Source of the DNA: [Phialemoniopsis] sp. UDSM-2020
Lineage: Eukaryota > Ascomycota > Sordariomycetes > Thyridiales > Thyridiaceae
NCBI GenBank assembly: GCA_018873225.1
Contig: JAEILZ010000002.1
Span: 3,720,001 to 3,784,000 of the forward strand
DNA length: 64,000 nt
Direction: 5' to 3'
Below the pieces are notes generated by a model. The model saw only the letters and a program-made list of their open reading frames with translations. It was not told the DNA's origin and did no database searches. Both the position numbers and the translations under genes were made by a program. This document shows positions 1 through 10,445 of this stretch, one piece after another. Within the stretch, counting starts at the first letter, position 1, and the number at the start of each line of letters is the position of its first letter.

Positions 1-310
1 AGGTGAAGTTCCCCTTCAGCTTCTCGGTCGACTTCTGGTATCTTGCCAAGCCTGCATCCAGACTAGGTTGCAAGAGCTCCAGAGACAGAGGGAATCTGCC
101 CACTGCGAGGCCACGACTGTGCACAAAGGGATTAGAATGTGAAGGTTGTGAGAGAGGAGAGGATTTGAGATCTCACTTTGCCTGGGCCTCGGTCTGTGAA
201 GCGTACGTCGGCATCGTGGGCATCACCCAGTCCACAAAGGGCTGTTGGGGGGCACAAAGCCCCTGAGTGACCCCCACAAGGGTGAGAATGTTGACAATGG
301 CGGACCGCAT
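1..310 (-). CDS. Secreted protein of unknown family, 5' part only (runs off left edge)
   Basis: The start codon is at 310-308 on the minus strand. Exon 1 (310-177) encodes 44 residues beginning MRSAIVNILTLVGVTQGLCA, a typical hydrophobic signal peptide. A 60-nt intron (176-117, GTGAGA...CACAG with a TTCTAAT branch-like site) joins in frame to exon 2, which stays open to base 1. The visible mature part includes the pieces FVDWVMPTMPTY and SLELLQPSLDAG. I do not recognise the family. A TATA-like element lies about 100 nt upstream. Seen: start, signal peptide, intron and open frame. Inferred: secretion. The rest of the gene lies outside the window, so neither length nor function can be judged. 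An alternative acceptor 17 nt further into exon 2 (GGGCAG) is possible but less good. Confidence 0.6.
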
Positions 311-409
311 GTTGAGTAAAGAGAGGACTTTAGTTCTGTTAGGGACTTAAAGGCTTGACGGTGTCGAAGCTGTCTCGACTTGAATCACATTCCTGAGCCA
401 AGTCCTCCG

Positions 410-419
410 CATTTATACC
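410..419 (-). promoter_or_regulatory. TATA-like box of the left-edge secreted-protein gene
   Basis: The minus strand reads GGGTATAAAT here, about 100 nt upstream of the ATG at 310. That spacing is normal for a TATA-containing fungal promoter. It supports the minus-strand gene model at the left edge. Confidence 0.5.
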
Positions 420-2060
420 CCGAGAGCCTCATCCCCAGTGATCATTCATGGCCAACAATGTACGTCACATCTCTTTTACAGTTAGAGCCTCTGGAGACTA
501 TATTGCTCCGTTTTCTTACCACATCCAGGCTAGACAACCGACCACCCGCCATTTGAGCAGACTTGAACAGGGGCTATTTTGACTGAGCGCCCCTTAGCCT
601 ACGGGGCTCTACATATATTTCGCGAGAAAGAAGACAAGGCCGTCGGTTCCGAGCTCGATTTACGAGCTCAAGATGATGATTCCAGTGATAAGATGCCTCC
701 CGTGGCTGGGGAAGAAGCTGTTTAGCTCTGCGGGGAAGTTGATCCTCCCCCAAGCGCGAGCCTCGAGTCATCTCCGACTAGCTCAGCGGCGCGTCTCTAG
801 CTTCGAAAAAACCAGGTCGAAGTATTGGGGAGATTTGATCAACATGGGCTAAGAAAAGTGCCTCAACTAGCGGTGACAGGAAGAGGCATCATTTCACCCT
901 CGTCTGAGTGGTCTTACACCTGGGCACGCGGTCAAAGTGAAGCTGGAAAAAGGCTCGCGGGGTTGAGAGCGGGGATTTACCTAGGTGGCTGAGAGTAATG
1001 CGGTGATTCTTTTCATCGTTCAACAAAAATGTGGATGGCCAGCCGCATCATTGGACACAAACCGGGTTCACGAAAACTTCATCCCTGAAAGATCCGGACA
1101 ATGTTACTCACATCACTGCCACCCCAGCCTGCCAGATCCATTCAAGATCGCGAAAGCAACCCGGAATCCCCACGTATCATGCAGTAATGCGGGGGGACGA
1201 ATGGAGACAGCCCAAAGTTGGCTGACCTTGCTATCAAGTGTGGTGGCTTCTCACAGGTAGGGAATAACTCTCATTTCGACCCCTTCATTCTGATTGAATC
1301 ATGGTGTTTGCGCCGATCCCACCTCGCCTGCGGGGGTGTTACCTTAATCGAATCTCCAGCCGTTGGGTCTAGAGGAAGGGTTCAAAGCTTCATGACCCCC
1401 TTGAGGAATAAGCGCGTGTGCCATAACACCCCGGCAACCACTTGAGTAACTTGTTAACAGGCTCCTCCCTCCGAACCTGGACTTCTCACGCTGTCAGGGA
1501 GTAGAGACGAGGTTTCGGGGGTCATATTTAAGACTGAGTCTAGATGGTCGTTTATGCAGTTGAGTTCACTCTCAGTGCTCACACTCGCGTCTGCAGTAGC
1601 AATCAGAAGTCGTTGTAGGGTTCGAAGTGTACCTCGACCTCCCAATACAAGGTGCCGTCCTGCCAGTCACCCGATCGGGTAGATTCCGACACACAGGCGG
1701 AGTTATTACCTAAGTTACGTCGTATAAAGCCAAGACCATCGTGGGCGGCCGTGGCGCCATTCCCTAGTCTCGACGGCCGTGCAAGCATGTTTTGTGGAGA
1801 GCCGGCGCCATGTGCTTAGTCCAGACTGTGGGGATGTCTGGGGGATCCACCCTGCCCCAACTGATCATCCATGAGGAGGCACATTCTTGGGGCAGTCCTG
1901 AGCCAACAGATCACGTCGAAAGGGTCAATGTCCAATGTCAGATCGGGCTTTGTCGAGCTTCGGCTCGAAGATAAAGACGGATTCCGAGACTCGAGGATCT
2001 CTGGCCCACGTGCTCATTTACCTGCACAAGTTTGAAGTCCCTGAAGCTTGGCGCGCGATA
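420..2060. other. Intergenic stretch without a recognisable gene
   Basis: Only short, mutually overlapping ORFs occur here (about 60-90 codons on either strand). None has a recognisable domain, a signal peptide or a believable exon chain. The right part serves as the promoter of the sugar transporter. Two CreA-type SYGGRG motifs sit at 1828-1833 and 1838-1843. Confidence 0.6.
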
Positions 2061-2062
2061 TG

Positions 2063-2070
2063 TATATAAG
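2063..2070 (+). promoter_or_regulatory. TATA box of the MFS sugar transporter
   Basis: TATATAAG lies 140 nt upstream of the transporter ATG at 2210, followed by a pyrimidine-rich leader. Position and sequence fit a TATA box for this plus-strand gene. Confidence 0.55.
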
Positions 2071-2209
2071 ACCAGGGTTGGTGGAAGGTGGATGGTACTG
2101 AAATACACCACAACCACTCGCCTCAGACGCGTCTTGTCAGTTCTGATCTACTGTCCTCGATCTTGACACCCCTCTTTGCGGCAACGTTCTTCCCGTCACA
2201 GACTCAATC

Positions 2210-3980
2210 ATGGCTGGCGGAGTGAAGAAGCCTGTCAATATCTTCAGGCTGAAGAACCTTGGAGAACCCAAGGAAGTCTTCAATTGGAGACTATGGTTTG
2301 CTGTATTCTCCTTTGGCCTGCTTGGAGCAGCGCGAGGAGTTGACGAAGGCTTAATTTCCGGTGCTTTCAACAGCAAGGATTTCCAAAAGACCATCAACTT
2401 TGACTCGTACCACACCGTGGACAAAGCCAATATCAAGGCCAATGTCAGCGCTATGGTTCAGATTGGATCTGTTGGAGGAGCTCTGTTGTAAGTTGTCCAC
2501 ATCCCTCTCGACCGTGTCGTTATCTGTTCCCCGCGCCATGTCGTTCACGGGATCATCCCTTCATCGACTGACCCATACCTCTAGTGCTTTTCTCATCTGT
2601 GACCGTATCGGCCGAATCTGGGCAACTCGACAACTCTGCCTCCTATGGATCGTTGGTATCGCTATTTTCATGGGAGCCAACGGAAACCTGGGTGCCGTGT
2701 ACGCTGGCCGTTTCATCGCCGGTCTAGGTGTTGGTCAAACGCCCGTCGTCGGTCCTGTGTATATCGCCGAGATCGCCCCTGCATCCGTGAGAGGTCTCTG
2801 CACTTGCATCTTTACCGGATTTGTCTATCTCGGTATTGTGCTGGCCTACTTCACCAATTATGGGTGCCAAGTCAACATCGGAGACACTACGCATGCTCGA
2901 TGGCAGGTCCCGACGAGTCTCCATATTATCTTCTCGGGTCTGATCTTTGTCTTGATGTTCTTCCAGTACGAATCGCCACGATTCCTGGTCAAGAAGGGCG
3001 AGAACGAGAAGGCTCTTACGACAATGGCACGTCTCAGGCAGCTGCCCGAGGACCACGAGTATGTCGTCCGGGAGATTGCTGCCGTTCGGATGCAGCACGA
3101 AGAGGAGATGGAGAGCACTCGGGGTGTCGGATTCCTGGGTGTGCTCAAGGAGACCTTCCTCATCCCCAGCAACCTCTATCGATTTTACCTGACATCCATG
3201 GTCCAGTTCCTCAGTCAGTGGTCGGGAGCTGGATCCATCACACTCTATGCGCCCGATCTCTTCAGTCTCCTGGGTGTCAAGGGTACAAACGAGTCTCTTC
3301 TTGTCAGCGGTGTTTTCGGTATCGTCAAGCTCTGTGCAGCCATTATCTGCTCGCTCTTCTTGGTCGATGTCATCGGAAGGAAGCGCTCCCTCCTGATCGG
3401 AATTACTTTGCAGAGTATCTCAATGATCTACGTGGCTTCATTCCTTACAGCGGTTCCTGAGCTAGGCACGAGCGGTTACACCCTGCCCTCTAGCCTCTCC
3501 GGCCCGTCCAAGGGAGCCATCTTCATGATCTATGTTTCTGGTTTCGGTTGGGCGCTCGGATGGAACAGCATGCAGTATCTATTGACTGCTGAGTTGTTCC
3601 CCCTCCGGATTCGAGCTACCAGCACATCGTTTGCCATGATGCTGCACTTTGTGAATCAGTACGGCAATGCCCGAGCTGTCCCAAACATGCTGCTGGAGAC
3701 TCATCACGGTGGTATCACTCCCAAGGGAACGTTCTGGTGCTTTGCTGCGGTCACCATTCTGGGCGGTATCTGGGTGTATTTCAGCGTCCCGGAAACTGCC
3801 GGCCGGTCTCTGGAGAGCATCGACCGTCTCTTCGCTCTGCCCTGGTACAAGATCGGACTGCACGGCAACGAGGATGCTGAGAGACAGGACGCGGTCTACG
3901 ACGAGAAGGCTCAGGGAGAGACGGAGACTGCTGTTGCTACAGAAGCGGAGAAGGCAACTGAGAATACCCCGCGTGTCTAA
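2210..3980 (+). CDS. MFS sugar/quinate-type transporter
   Basis: Two exons, 2210-2487 and 2585-3980. The intron 2488-2584 (GTAAGT...CTAG) joins CTGTT to TGCTTTT and gives LFAFLICDRIGR, restoring the conserved loop after TM2. The product has 557 residues. Family signatures are visible: DRIGR after TM2, GRFIAGLGVGQ, PVYIAEIAPASVRG, the ESPRFL motif at the start of the central loop, DVIGRKRSL, a WxxxxxxLTAELFPLRIRA segment, and the terminal PETAGRSLE(S)ID motif. These place it in the sugar porter family of proton-coupled plasma-membrane transporters, near fungal quinate/hexose permeases; the substrate cannot be read from sequence. The tail of about 45 residues is acidic and Glu/Ala-rich, as is common in the family. 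The gene has its own TATA box and nearby CreA-like motifs, consistent with carbon control. It has no evident pathway partner next door. Confidence 0.9.
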
Positions 3981-4731
3981 GTTGTTTAGTGTGTTGCCAT
4001 GGTGAGATGGCATTACTCGGACATGATAATTTCCTTGCTCGGTAGCTCGATTGTATCCAGATCCTACGTGTTTCAAGGGAATAATAACAACTTAGTCATT
4101 GATTGTCAAGAATGTGTACTGCATTGTGTGTTCGTGATTTGGAGAGTAGTTCACGCAAAGCCTCGTCTTCTTCCCATCTGCACAAGCATTTGATGGTCCC
4201 CTCTCCTGTTCAGCAGCACTTCATACAATGTGGAAAGGAACTGCTTTCACTTCCAATCTCCTCTTGTCGACAAAGTGATGTTTTCCTTCTGGATATCACA
4301 AAATGCTTTCCGTGCCAACTTGACCTACTCCAATTCTCTCCGCATGCACCCTGACTAGACCCGATGCACTAGCAGGGGGGCTGTCAGCCCGTGCGGGACT
4401 AGGATCAAGATGCACGACCTTTCTCACTGTGAAAAAACGGCCGACAAGTTAGTCTTGCTAGTCAGGATGCCAACAATTCCTATCAAAGGCCCTTGATAGG
4501 TCGGCCAGAACAACCTCAACTGTCATAGAACCCCGTCTCGGAGGGTTGTGGCATTGAAACATTTTCTCACACTTTGGAAGCTAACGCAAAGGACTCAGTG
4601 CTCCGAGAGAGGAGGCCAGTAGTGACAGACACGAAGTGGCATGGCTCGAAATGGAGAGCAAGATTTCTTTGGTAAAGACAGCGATTGCTACTACTAAAGG
4701 CCAGCGTGATGTCCTGCAGTCAGTCCTCTTA
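3981..4731. other. Intergenic, convergent 3' regions
   Basis: This stretch lies between the 3' ends of the plus-strand transporter and the minus-strand secreted-protein gene. It holds only short ORFs of no recognisable family and presumably carries both 3' UTRs. No element stands out. Confidence 0.5.
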
Positions 4732-5265
4732 TCAGACGATGAACTCATGGGGTCCGTTATACACTTGGACAGTCTGCCCCTCCGCCTTCGCCCAGGTCAT
4801 CTCACTTAGCAGAATTGTACGCGAGCCCTTCAACTCCACCGTAGAGTTCTTCCACACAACGTCGAGTCTGAATCCAACACCAGCAGCGTCCGTGGCCTGC
4901 GGGGGCACAGGCACGCCCTGCACGGTCACGAGCTGGAACGCGAAGCTGACCAATGGGTCCTCGACGCACGGCGCTTCTGCCAGCGACCCAATTGCCATAT
5001 CGGGAGTGGCGGCCCAGTTGTAGCAAGAGACAGACGCATTCTCGAGCAGGCCGAGGGGCCGGACATCGAACTCGACACTGCATGTCCTGATCAGCTTCTC
5101 TACAAAACCCTGATAAACATGAGCCACTTACAATGACTGGTACACGCCGTTCACTTTTGTCGGATTTACCCCTGCATAGAATTTCTCAATGTAGAGCCCC
5201 GAAGCATGAGCGCCGACGGCCAGTGAAAGAGAGGCAATGAGCAGGCTTGGCAGCTTACGAAACAT
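4732..5265 (-). CDS. Small secreted protein, unknown family (159 aa)
   Basis: Exon 1 (5265-5132) begins MFRKLPSLLIASLSLAVGAHA, a clear signal peptide with the likely cleavage after AHA. A 54-nt intron (5131-5078) starts GTAAGT, has a GCTGAT branch site and ends ATGCAG. It joins QS to FVEFDVRP in frame. Exon 2 runs 5077-4732. The mature protein has only two cysteines (in VSCYNW and APCVED) and several short hydrophobic strands (LVSFAFQLVTVQ, VGFRLDVVW). It may be a small beta-rich fold. An N-glycosylation sequon (NST) is present. I do not recognise the family. Choosing the upstream ATG and the intron, rather than the ORF starting MAHVYQ inside the intron, is justified by the signal peptide it gains. 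A TATAA-like element lies about 85 nt upstream of the ATG. Confidence 0.7.
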
Positions 5266-5724
5266 GTTGTGTTCTGCTTCGACAGCTGCAAGAGCGATAA
5301 GTCATAAAACTTGGTGAACCTCTTTCGTCTCAGGCTGAGACATGCGAAATTATAAGGACAAGGCATTGTTGCCATCAAAGGCAGGATAGGTATGTTTAGA
5401 TTGTGACTCGACGTACCGAGGCCGCGTTATGGTCCGACGATGCCTCCCGTGTTGCAGGTCGCCTACCGAGCTTTGAGATCCTTGGATAGGGCTCACAAGC
5501 TGTGCAATGTTGGACAATGCCAACTACTCTTGTCGTACCTTCGCCAAAGGCGCGCAGGAGTACTACCCAGGTCAGTCCTCCGGCAATTCCGCGTTAGTAC
5601 AATCAATCACCAGAACCATGATTTCACAGAGAACAATGTCAATGTAGAAGAATGGTATCGCTTTTGCCTAAACCTGGCCGACCTGTAGATGTCTATGAAC
5701 AAGAGAATTCGTGAAGGGGTTGAA
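5266..5724. other. Intergenic stretch between two minus-strand genes
   Basis: It contains the promoter of the small secreted-protein gene, with a CTTATAAT element on the minus strand near 5347-5354, and the 3' end of the Rrb1 gene. I see no further gene. Confidence 0.5.
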
Positions 5725-7277
5725 TTAAACGCTGATGGTGCGGAAGACACTGAACTCATCACCAGTGGCCACGAGCACTCCCGGAATCTGTGGGTGCCAA
5801 TGCAGCTCCTTGGCATTGGAGTGGTAGTGCACAAACAGCAGCTGCGGCGGCACGTCCTTAACGCCAGCAGTGTCCTTGCTCTCCTCGTCGTCCAGCTCGA
5901 CCGCCAGATCCCAAAGTGTAACCGTGTTGTCGCCTGCCGCGACAGCGATGATGCTGTCATCGGTCGGATGCCACTCAACACTGGTGATCTGCTCCTTGTG
6001 GTAGTTGAAGCTGGCAATCGGGCTCGACTTGGAGGCACCGCCAGTGGTGCTAGGCTTCCACTGCCGCAGATCCCAGACGCCCCATTCACCATCGTCGGCA
6101 CCGGATGCCAGCAGATGGCTCGTTTGCTTCGACCAGCTCATGACGTTGACATCTGTGTTGCTGACCTGCATCGTGATAGCAGGCTTCCGGCTCTTACTCC
6201 TCACGTCCCACACACGGATGGTACCATCGCTCGAGGCAGATGCGAAGACGGATGCCTCAGAGGGACTCCACTGAATCTCCTCCACGCTGCTCGTGTGACC
6301 CTGGAAGGGCCGAGTATCCGTCACGAAGCCACCGCCATCGGTTCGGGTCGTCACGTAGATGAGGCCATCGTTATCACCAGTGAGCAGCTTTCCTGAGGGA
6401 TGGAGAGGCGACCAGTCAACACCGTAACCCTCCGACTTGTGCGCGCGAATGGTGCATAGAGGCTTGTTCTGTTGGGGTGTGATCATCGTGCCGGGGTTGT
6501 CGAACGACGAGAGGTGGGGAGTGATGTCGTGGATGAAGACGTTGGACGACTCGGTCATGGTCGCAGTCAAGGTAGTGCCAGGCTTTCCGGCCTCTTGTGC
6601 CGGGGTCTGATGCGATCGTATCCTGTTGGTGGTCGAGTTGAGGGGTATGCTCTTGGACTCGAGGATGGGGTCAGCATCCTCGTCGTCATCGTCATCTCCG
6701 GAATCGGAAGCGTCGTCCTTGTCCATCCTGCTAAGACCACTGAACTTCATGACCATCAATTGGTTCTCTGAAGCCTTGGCGTTCTCTGCCTGAGTGCCCG
6801 AAACGGTGTACATGGTGGCAGGGTAGACCTTGCGGTTGTCCCCCAGGTTGTCGCGGATGATATCGAAGGAAAGGCAGGGCCAGGGTGTGCTCAGGTTGTG
6901 CAGCATCTCGTATGTGCTCGGATCGGGGGCCAGAACCTGGTCAGGCTCGAGCTTCGTTCGGCCGACAATGAATGTGCCCGGACCGCTGTCGACATCCATC
7001 GCACCTGTGATCGACCGAGGTCAGTACATGGAGACAAGGTTTAGGAAGTGTGGCTGGGTGTGATCTTACTCTTTTCTTCAGCTTCGCGTTCGGCATCGGG
7101 CCTTCCGTCGACACCAGCCTCGATAATCTCGTCTTCGCTCTCAAACTCATCCTCGAACTCGTCCTCAAACTCACCCATCTCGGCCGCCTTGTTGTCGTCA
7201 ACATCCATAGCATCCGGACGGTCGCCGCCCTTGAGGGGGGCGCCTCCATTCTCAGAAGCTGCTGCGCGCTTGGACAT
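5725..7277 (-). CDS. RRB1: Ribosome assembly WD40 protein Rrb1 (GRWD1 orthologue)
   Basis: Exon 1 (7277-7070) starts MSKRAAASENGG and is rich in Asp/Glu. The intron 7069-7005 (GTAAGA...CACAG) joins KS to AMDVDSGPGT. Exon 2 runs 7004-5725, giving 495 residues, close to the yeast protein's 511. In order: an acidic N-terminus; the histone-binding-like segment YEMLHNLSTPWPCLSFDI near residue 100; an acidic low-complexity DSGDDDDDED block; and then WD40 repeats with readable ends such as IRVWDVRS, WGVWDLRQW and VTLWDLAV. Known role of the family: a nucleolar chaperone for ribosomal protein L3 (uL3) needed for 60S assembly. A housekeeping gene; no linkage to neighbours is expected. An in-frame ATG 24 nt upstream exists, but MSKR matches the expected start. 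Confidence 0.9.
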
Positions 7278-7924
7278 ATTTGTGATCCACGATTTATGCA
7301 CCTGCTGGCGTTTGAAGGGAGAAGGAAGTCAGGGAATGCTGGGATTCAAAGTGAGGCCGCTCGCTGGTAGCGGGGTCGGCGATGCGATGCGCCCAAAATT
7401 TTGCTCCCAGAATTTTTGGTGGGCGGGGTTATCGATAAGACTGATAAGCACCAGACATTTCCAAGATAAGCATAAATTAGTGAAATTTTGTGCGGACTTT
7501 ATGCCGAGTAGTATCGTGCATAAAGCTTGATTCTGCACAATTCCAGCATACCGTCTCTCCCCCATCATGACCAGGTCCTGTGCATCTTCCTATCAGGCTG
7601 CTGCTCCTCATCATGCAGCTCGGTCGAGACAAAGTCAAAATCATTGCTACAATTCTTCGATGACTTTCCCTCAATTGCCAGAACTCAATTCAGATCTTTG
7701 GAGAATCCCTCGCTATTCACCTGTTTAGTCACAAACACGGAAGCAAGCCTCCGTGACCGATGCATCTACCTGTGTCAAACTTCGCCAAAGTGGCTTCATG
7801 TGGTTGTTTCAATACAGCAAACATTTTGAAAGACTTCATCACTTGATTAGCGGCCCTCCAAATCATCACGCTACTGTCGGTCGATCTTTGTTTTCGGGAA
7901 TGAAGTCAGGACAGGCCAGCCACA
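7278..7924. other. Divergent intergenic region, RRB1 / O-fucosyltransferase-like gene
   Basis: This is the head-to-head promoter region of RRB1 (minus) and the plus-strand gene at 7925. Short ORFs overlap it, but none is recognisable. Confidence 0.5.
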
Positions 7925-9292
7925 ATGAAGCGCATCTCAGGCTTGCCGATAGCGCGCACCCTGCCACTATTCATTTTCTCATCTCGCACAGGAAGAGTTC
8001 TTCTATTGATATTATCCATCAGCCTCACTACTACATGGGTCTGGGGCCTGCCGCGCATTTGCCTCTTCGATCGGTGCAACAAGACCATCATTCACGGCCC
8101 AGCGACCCACCAAAAGATCGACCTCTCGAAGCCAGACGCACCTTTCATCGCATGGCCGCTCGCCAGAGTGTGCAGAGAGGCAACGTGGGTACCAGGACTA
8201 GTGTTCATGTGCGATAATAACTCTGGTGGCATTGGCAACATTCGCAGCTTCACTTTGACCTGTTTGCGATATGCCATCGAGGCCGGGGCGACCGGGCTTG
8301 TCATGCCTCAGATCGAGACGAGGTCAGAGTCTGATCTAGCAGAGCTCTTCCGTGGTTACAAGCCGTTCAGTCACTTCTTTGACGAAGCTCACTTCCGTCA
8401 TGCTCTAAGCGAGAGTTGCCCACAAATAAATGTCTACAATACCGTTGATGTCATACCAAACCTTAAGAACCCAAAGCCTGAGATGATCACTCCGAAGCAC
8501 TACGGGCTGAGGGGTGGTTGTGATCAAAGGGACCTCAACCGTCATACAGACATGTTCGAGCCCCGTTTTCGAGCCTGGGTCGGGGACACAGCTGCACAAT
8601 TCAACCTGCAGCCTCTCAGCGCTGCCCATCCGAGGCTTATCCGCTTCAACTGGGGCGTACAGTGGGAATGGCCGGTGTGGAGAGATGGACCCGAGTTTGC
8701 CAACTCGTTTGGTTCTATTCTAAGGTTGCGCCAGGATATAATGGACCTTGGTGTTCGAACAGCCACAGCCATGCGCTACTCCACCGGCGCCGGAAAGAAA
8801 GTGTTTCTCGGGGTCCATCTCAGGACGGAACACGACGCACTGAAAGGGTGGCCTACATTCGCCAATCAAACTGCGGTGTACTTGGAAGAAGGGGCTAAGC
8901 ATGGCTACGAGGCTGCGTATCTCGCCACAGGAAATGCTACGGAGGCTGCGAAGTTCAAGGCACTTGCCAAGTCGGAGAAGAAGATGCGGGCACTTACCAA
9001 GCACGAGCTTCTGGAACACAAGAACGAAGACTTGCAGATCCTTCAGTCTTTGAGCTGGGACCAACAGGCACTTGTCGACTACGTAGTGCTGCTAGAGTGC
9101 GATTATTTTGTCGGCGTAAGCCCAAGCTCCTTTAGCATGAGTGTAGCGCTGAGGAGACATCTCAAAGATGAAGGTCTGTACACCCGACCATGGAAAGTCG
9201 GCCGCGAGGGGGACGGGCGGAGCAATCTAGTGGGCAGATTTGACAGCTACTGGGAAGACTGGCTCTTCATGTACGAATCACTCTGGCCGTGA
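7925..9292 (+). CDS. Putative GDP-fucose O-fucosyltransferase-like type II membrane protein
   Basis: A single-exon gene of 455 residues. The start at 7925 has a good context (CCACAATGAAG). Residues of about 23-42 form a membrane anchor (VLLLILSISLTTTWVW) preceded by Arg/Lys, as in Golgi type II glycosyltransferases. The luminal part contains NNSGGIGNIRSFTLTCLRYA, a G-rich loop preceding a helix. Further on come GVHLRTEHDA and, near the C-terminus, the GVSPSSFSMSVALRR segment. These resemble the HxR donor-binding motif and the S/T-S-F segment of the GT65/GT68-type O-fucosyltransferase superfamily, which many fungi carry as uncharacterised Golgi proteins. What is seen is the anchor and the motifs. 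Donor and acceptor are inference; fucose need not be the sugar. Two NxT sequons occur (NQT and NAT). Confidence 0.55.
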   Translation: MKRISGLPIARTLPLFIFSSRTGRVLLLILSISLTTTWVWGLPRICLFDRCNKTIIHGPATHQKIDLSKPDAPFIAWPLARVCREATWVPGLVFMCDNNSGGIGNIRSFTLTCLRYAIEAGATGLVMPQIETRSESDLAELFRGYKPFSHFFDEAHFRHALSESCPQINVYNTVDVIPNLKNPKPEMITPKHYGLRGGCDQRDLNRHTDMFEPRFRAWVGDTAAQFNLQPLSAAHPRLIRFNWGVQWEWPVWRDGPEFANSFGSILRLRQDIMDLGVRTATAMRYSTGAGKKVFLGVHLRTEHDALKGWPTFANQTAVYLEEGAKHGYEAAYLATGNATEAAKFKALAKSEKKMRALTKHELLEHKNEDLQILQSLSWDQQALVDYVVLLECDYFVGVSPSSFSMSVALRRHLKDEGLYTRPWKVGREGDGRSNLVGRFDSYWEDWLFMYESLWP

Positions 9293-9601
9293 ATTAGAAC
9301 CACGGTCCTGGAACACTCAAAAGCATGGGCATGAACAGGACCCTGGGACCGAGAATCTGGTCCAGTGTCGTCAGCCTTTTGTCTAAGCCTCACGTGTCCA
9401 AGCTATCGAAGCTTGAACCAAACTCTGCTCGTGTGCCAAACAATGCAGATGGCTACGAACATTCCTTCGAAAAGTATGTCCTCCGAGTCTGAACCACATA
9501 CCTCCCACGCTCAAGCCTGATACAACGACCGCGGGATAGGCTTTCGTTGCATCCTCAAGATCCATAATAGAAGCCAGCCTCTATCGATAAACCGTACCAC
9601 C
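9293..9601. other. Short intergenic region
   Basis: It holds the 3' UTR of the preceding gene and the promoter of the small membrane protein. Nothing else was recognised. Confidence 0.5.
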
Positions 9602-10018
9602 ATGACAGCGCTACAAACTGGCCAAAGCTCGGGGTCAAGCGACAATATCCTCGAGAAGATCGGCTCAAGCGTGAATCACGAGGCCTTCCTGGCTGTCGCA
9701 TTCGTCCTCGCTTTCCTGGCGGCCGCCTACATTGGCGCCTGGATTGTGTACGCCTACCGGTTCAACAAACAGATTCGACAGCACCGGCCGCAGATGGGCG
9801 ATTCGCGCGTAAGGTCGGCTACCTGCCTGCTCGCCTGCATTCTGGGCGCCATCGCCTGGCCTATCGCGCTGACTTGGGATACTTGTCTCTTCGTACGACG
9901 TACATTCCCCGAATTTCGACGACGATTGAACGCACGACGTCTCCGTCGCCACCGCTGTGAAGCTGAGGCCAGTGCCGAGAGCCTCTCACCGAGATCAGGC
10001 GACAAGTTGGAAGTTTAG
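9602..10018 (+). CDS. Small two-TM membrane protein, unknown family (138 aa)
   Basis: A single exon with an excellent start context (ACCACCATGAC). Two hydrophobic segments are visible: FLAVAFVLAFLAAAYIGAWIV (about residues 30-50) and CLLACILGAIAWPIALTW (about 75-92). The C-terminal third is very basic (RRRLNARRLRRHRC) and ends in a Ser/Glu-rich tail. Such a layout fits a small fungal integral membrane protein with a cytosolic basic tail. I do not recognise a family. The strong Kozak context and coding-like composition argue that it is real; no transcript evidence is available here. Confidence 0.55.
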   Translation: MTALQTGQSSGSSDNILEKIGSSVNHEAFLAVAFVLAFLAAAYIGAWIVYAYRFNKQIRQHRPQMGDSRVRSATCLLACILGAIAWPIALTWDTCLFVRRTFPEFRRRLNARRLRRHRCEAEASAESLSPRSGDKLEV

Positions 10019-10445
10019 GGTAGATTGGGGTTCGTGCGAGGTTACTCCCGCCTGGTCTCAAGATCGGGATATTTCGATATGCTCCGACATCAGTGGATTC
10101 GACTTCAACTTTTGGGGAGGGCAGACATTGGACGAGATGCTCACGGGTTCGCCATATCCGAATCACTTCCCGCTTTCGTGCAACGGAAGGTCGAATCCAA
10201 CATCCTTAGGCTGTACTGGCCTCGAGAACGGAGTGACATACCTGAGCTTGACGACAGGTTGACCAGGATATATAAGGGCAATCAAACGTACTCCTGACAA
10301 GGGAATTGGATCTGGTCTTTAAGAGCAACATATAGAAGCCACATACACTGCACTCCGCCCTTTTCCATAAATCCAAGCCCACCTTGATTGCTATCTACCT
10401 TTTCTCTTGACCTTCCGTGAAAGACTCGCTCTTCTCCTCAGCAAG
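10019..10445. other. Intergenic region with the promoter of the Cys-rich secreted-protein gene
   Basis: It holds a TATA box at 10269-10276 and a CT-rich leader (TTTTCTCTTGACC...) before the ATG at 10446. ORFs overlapping its left part are not recognisable. Confidence 0.5.
10269..10276 (+). promoter_or_regulatory. TATA box of the Cys-rich secreted-protein gene
   Basis: TATATAAG lies about 175 nt upstream of the ATG at 10446. A pyrimidine-rich stretch follows it, typical of well-expressed fungal genes. Confidence 0.5.

Noticed and set aside
574..1800. Several overlapping ORFs of 60-100 codons upstream of the sugar transporter
   Set aside because: No domain, signal peptide, exon chain or start context; frames overlap each other on both strands.
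2361..2584. Reading through the first intron of the sugar transporter as coding
   Set aside because: The sequence is shifted from the conserved N-terminus, and splicing at GTAAGT...CTAG restores the MFS sequence exactly.
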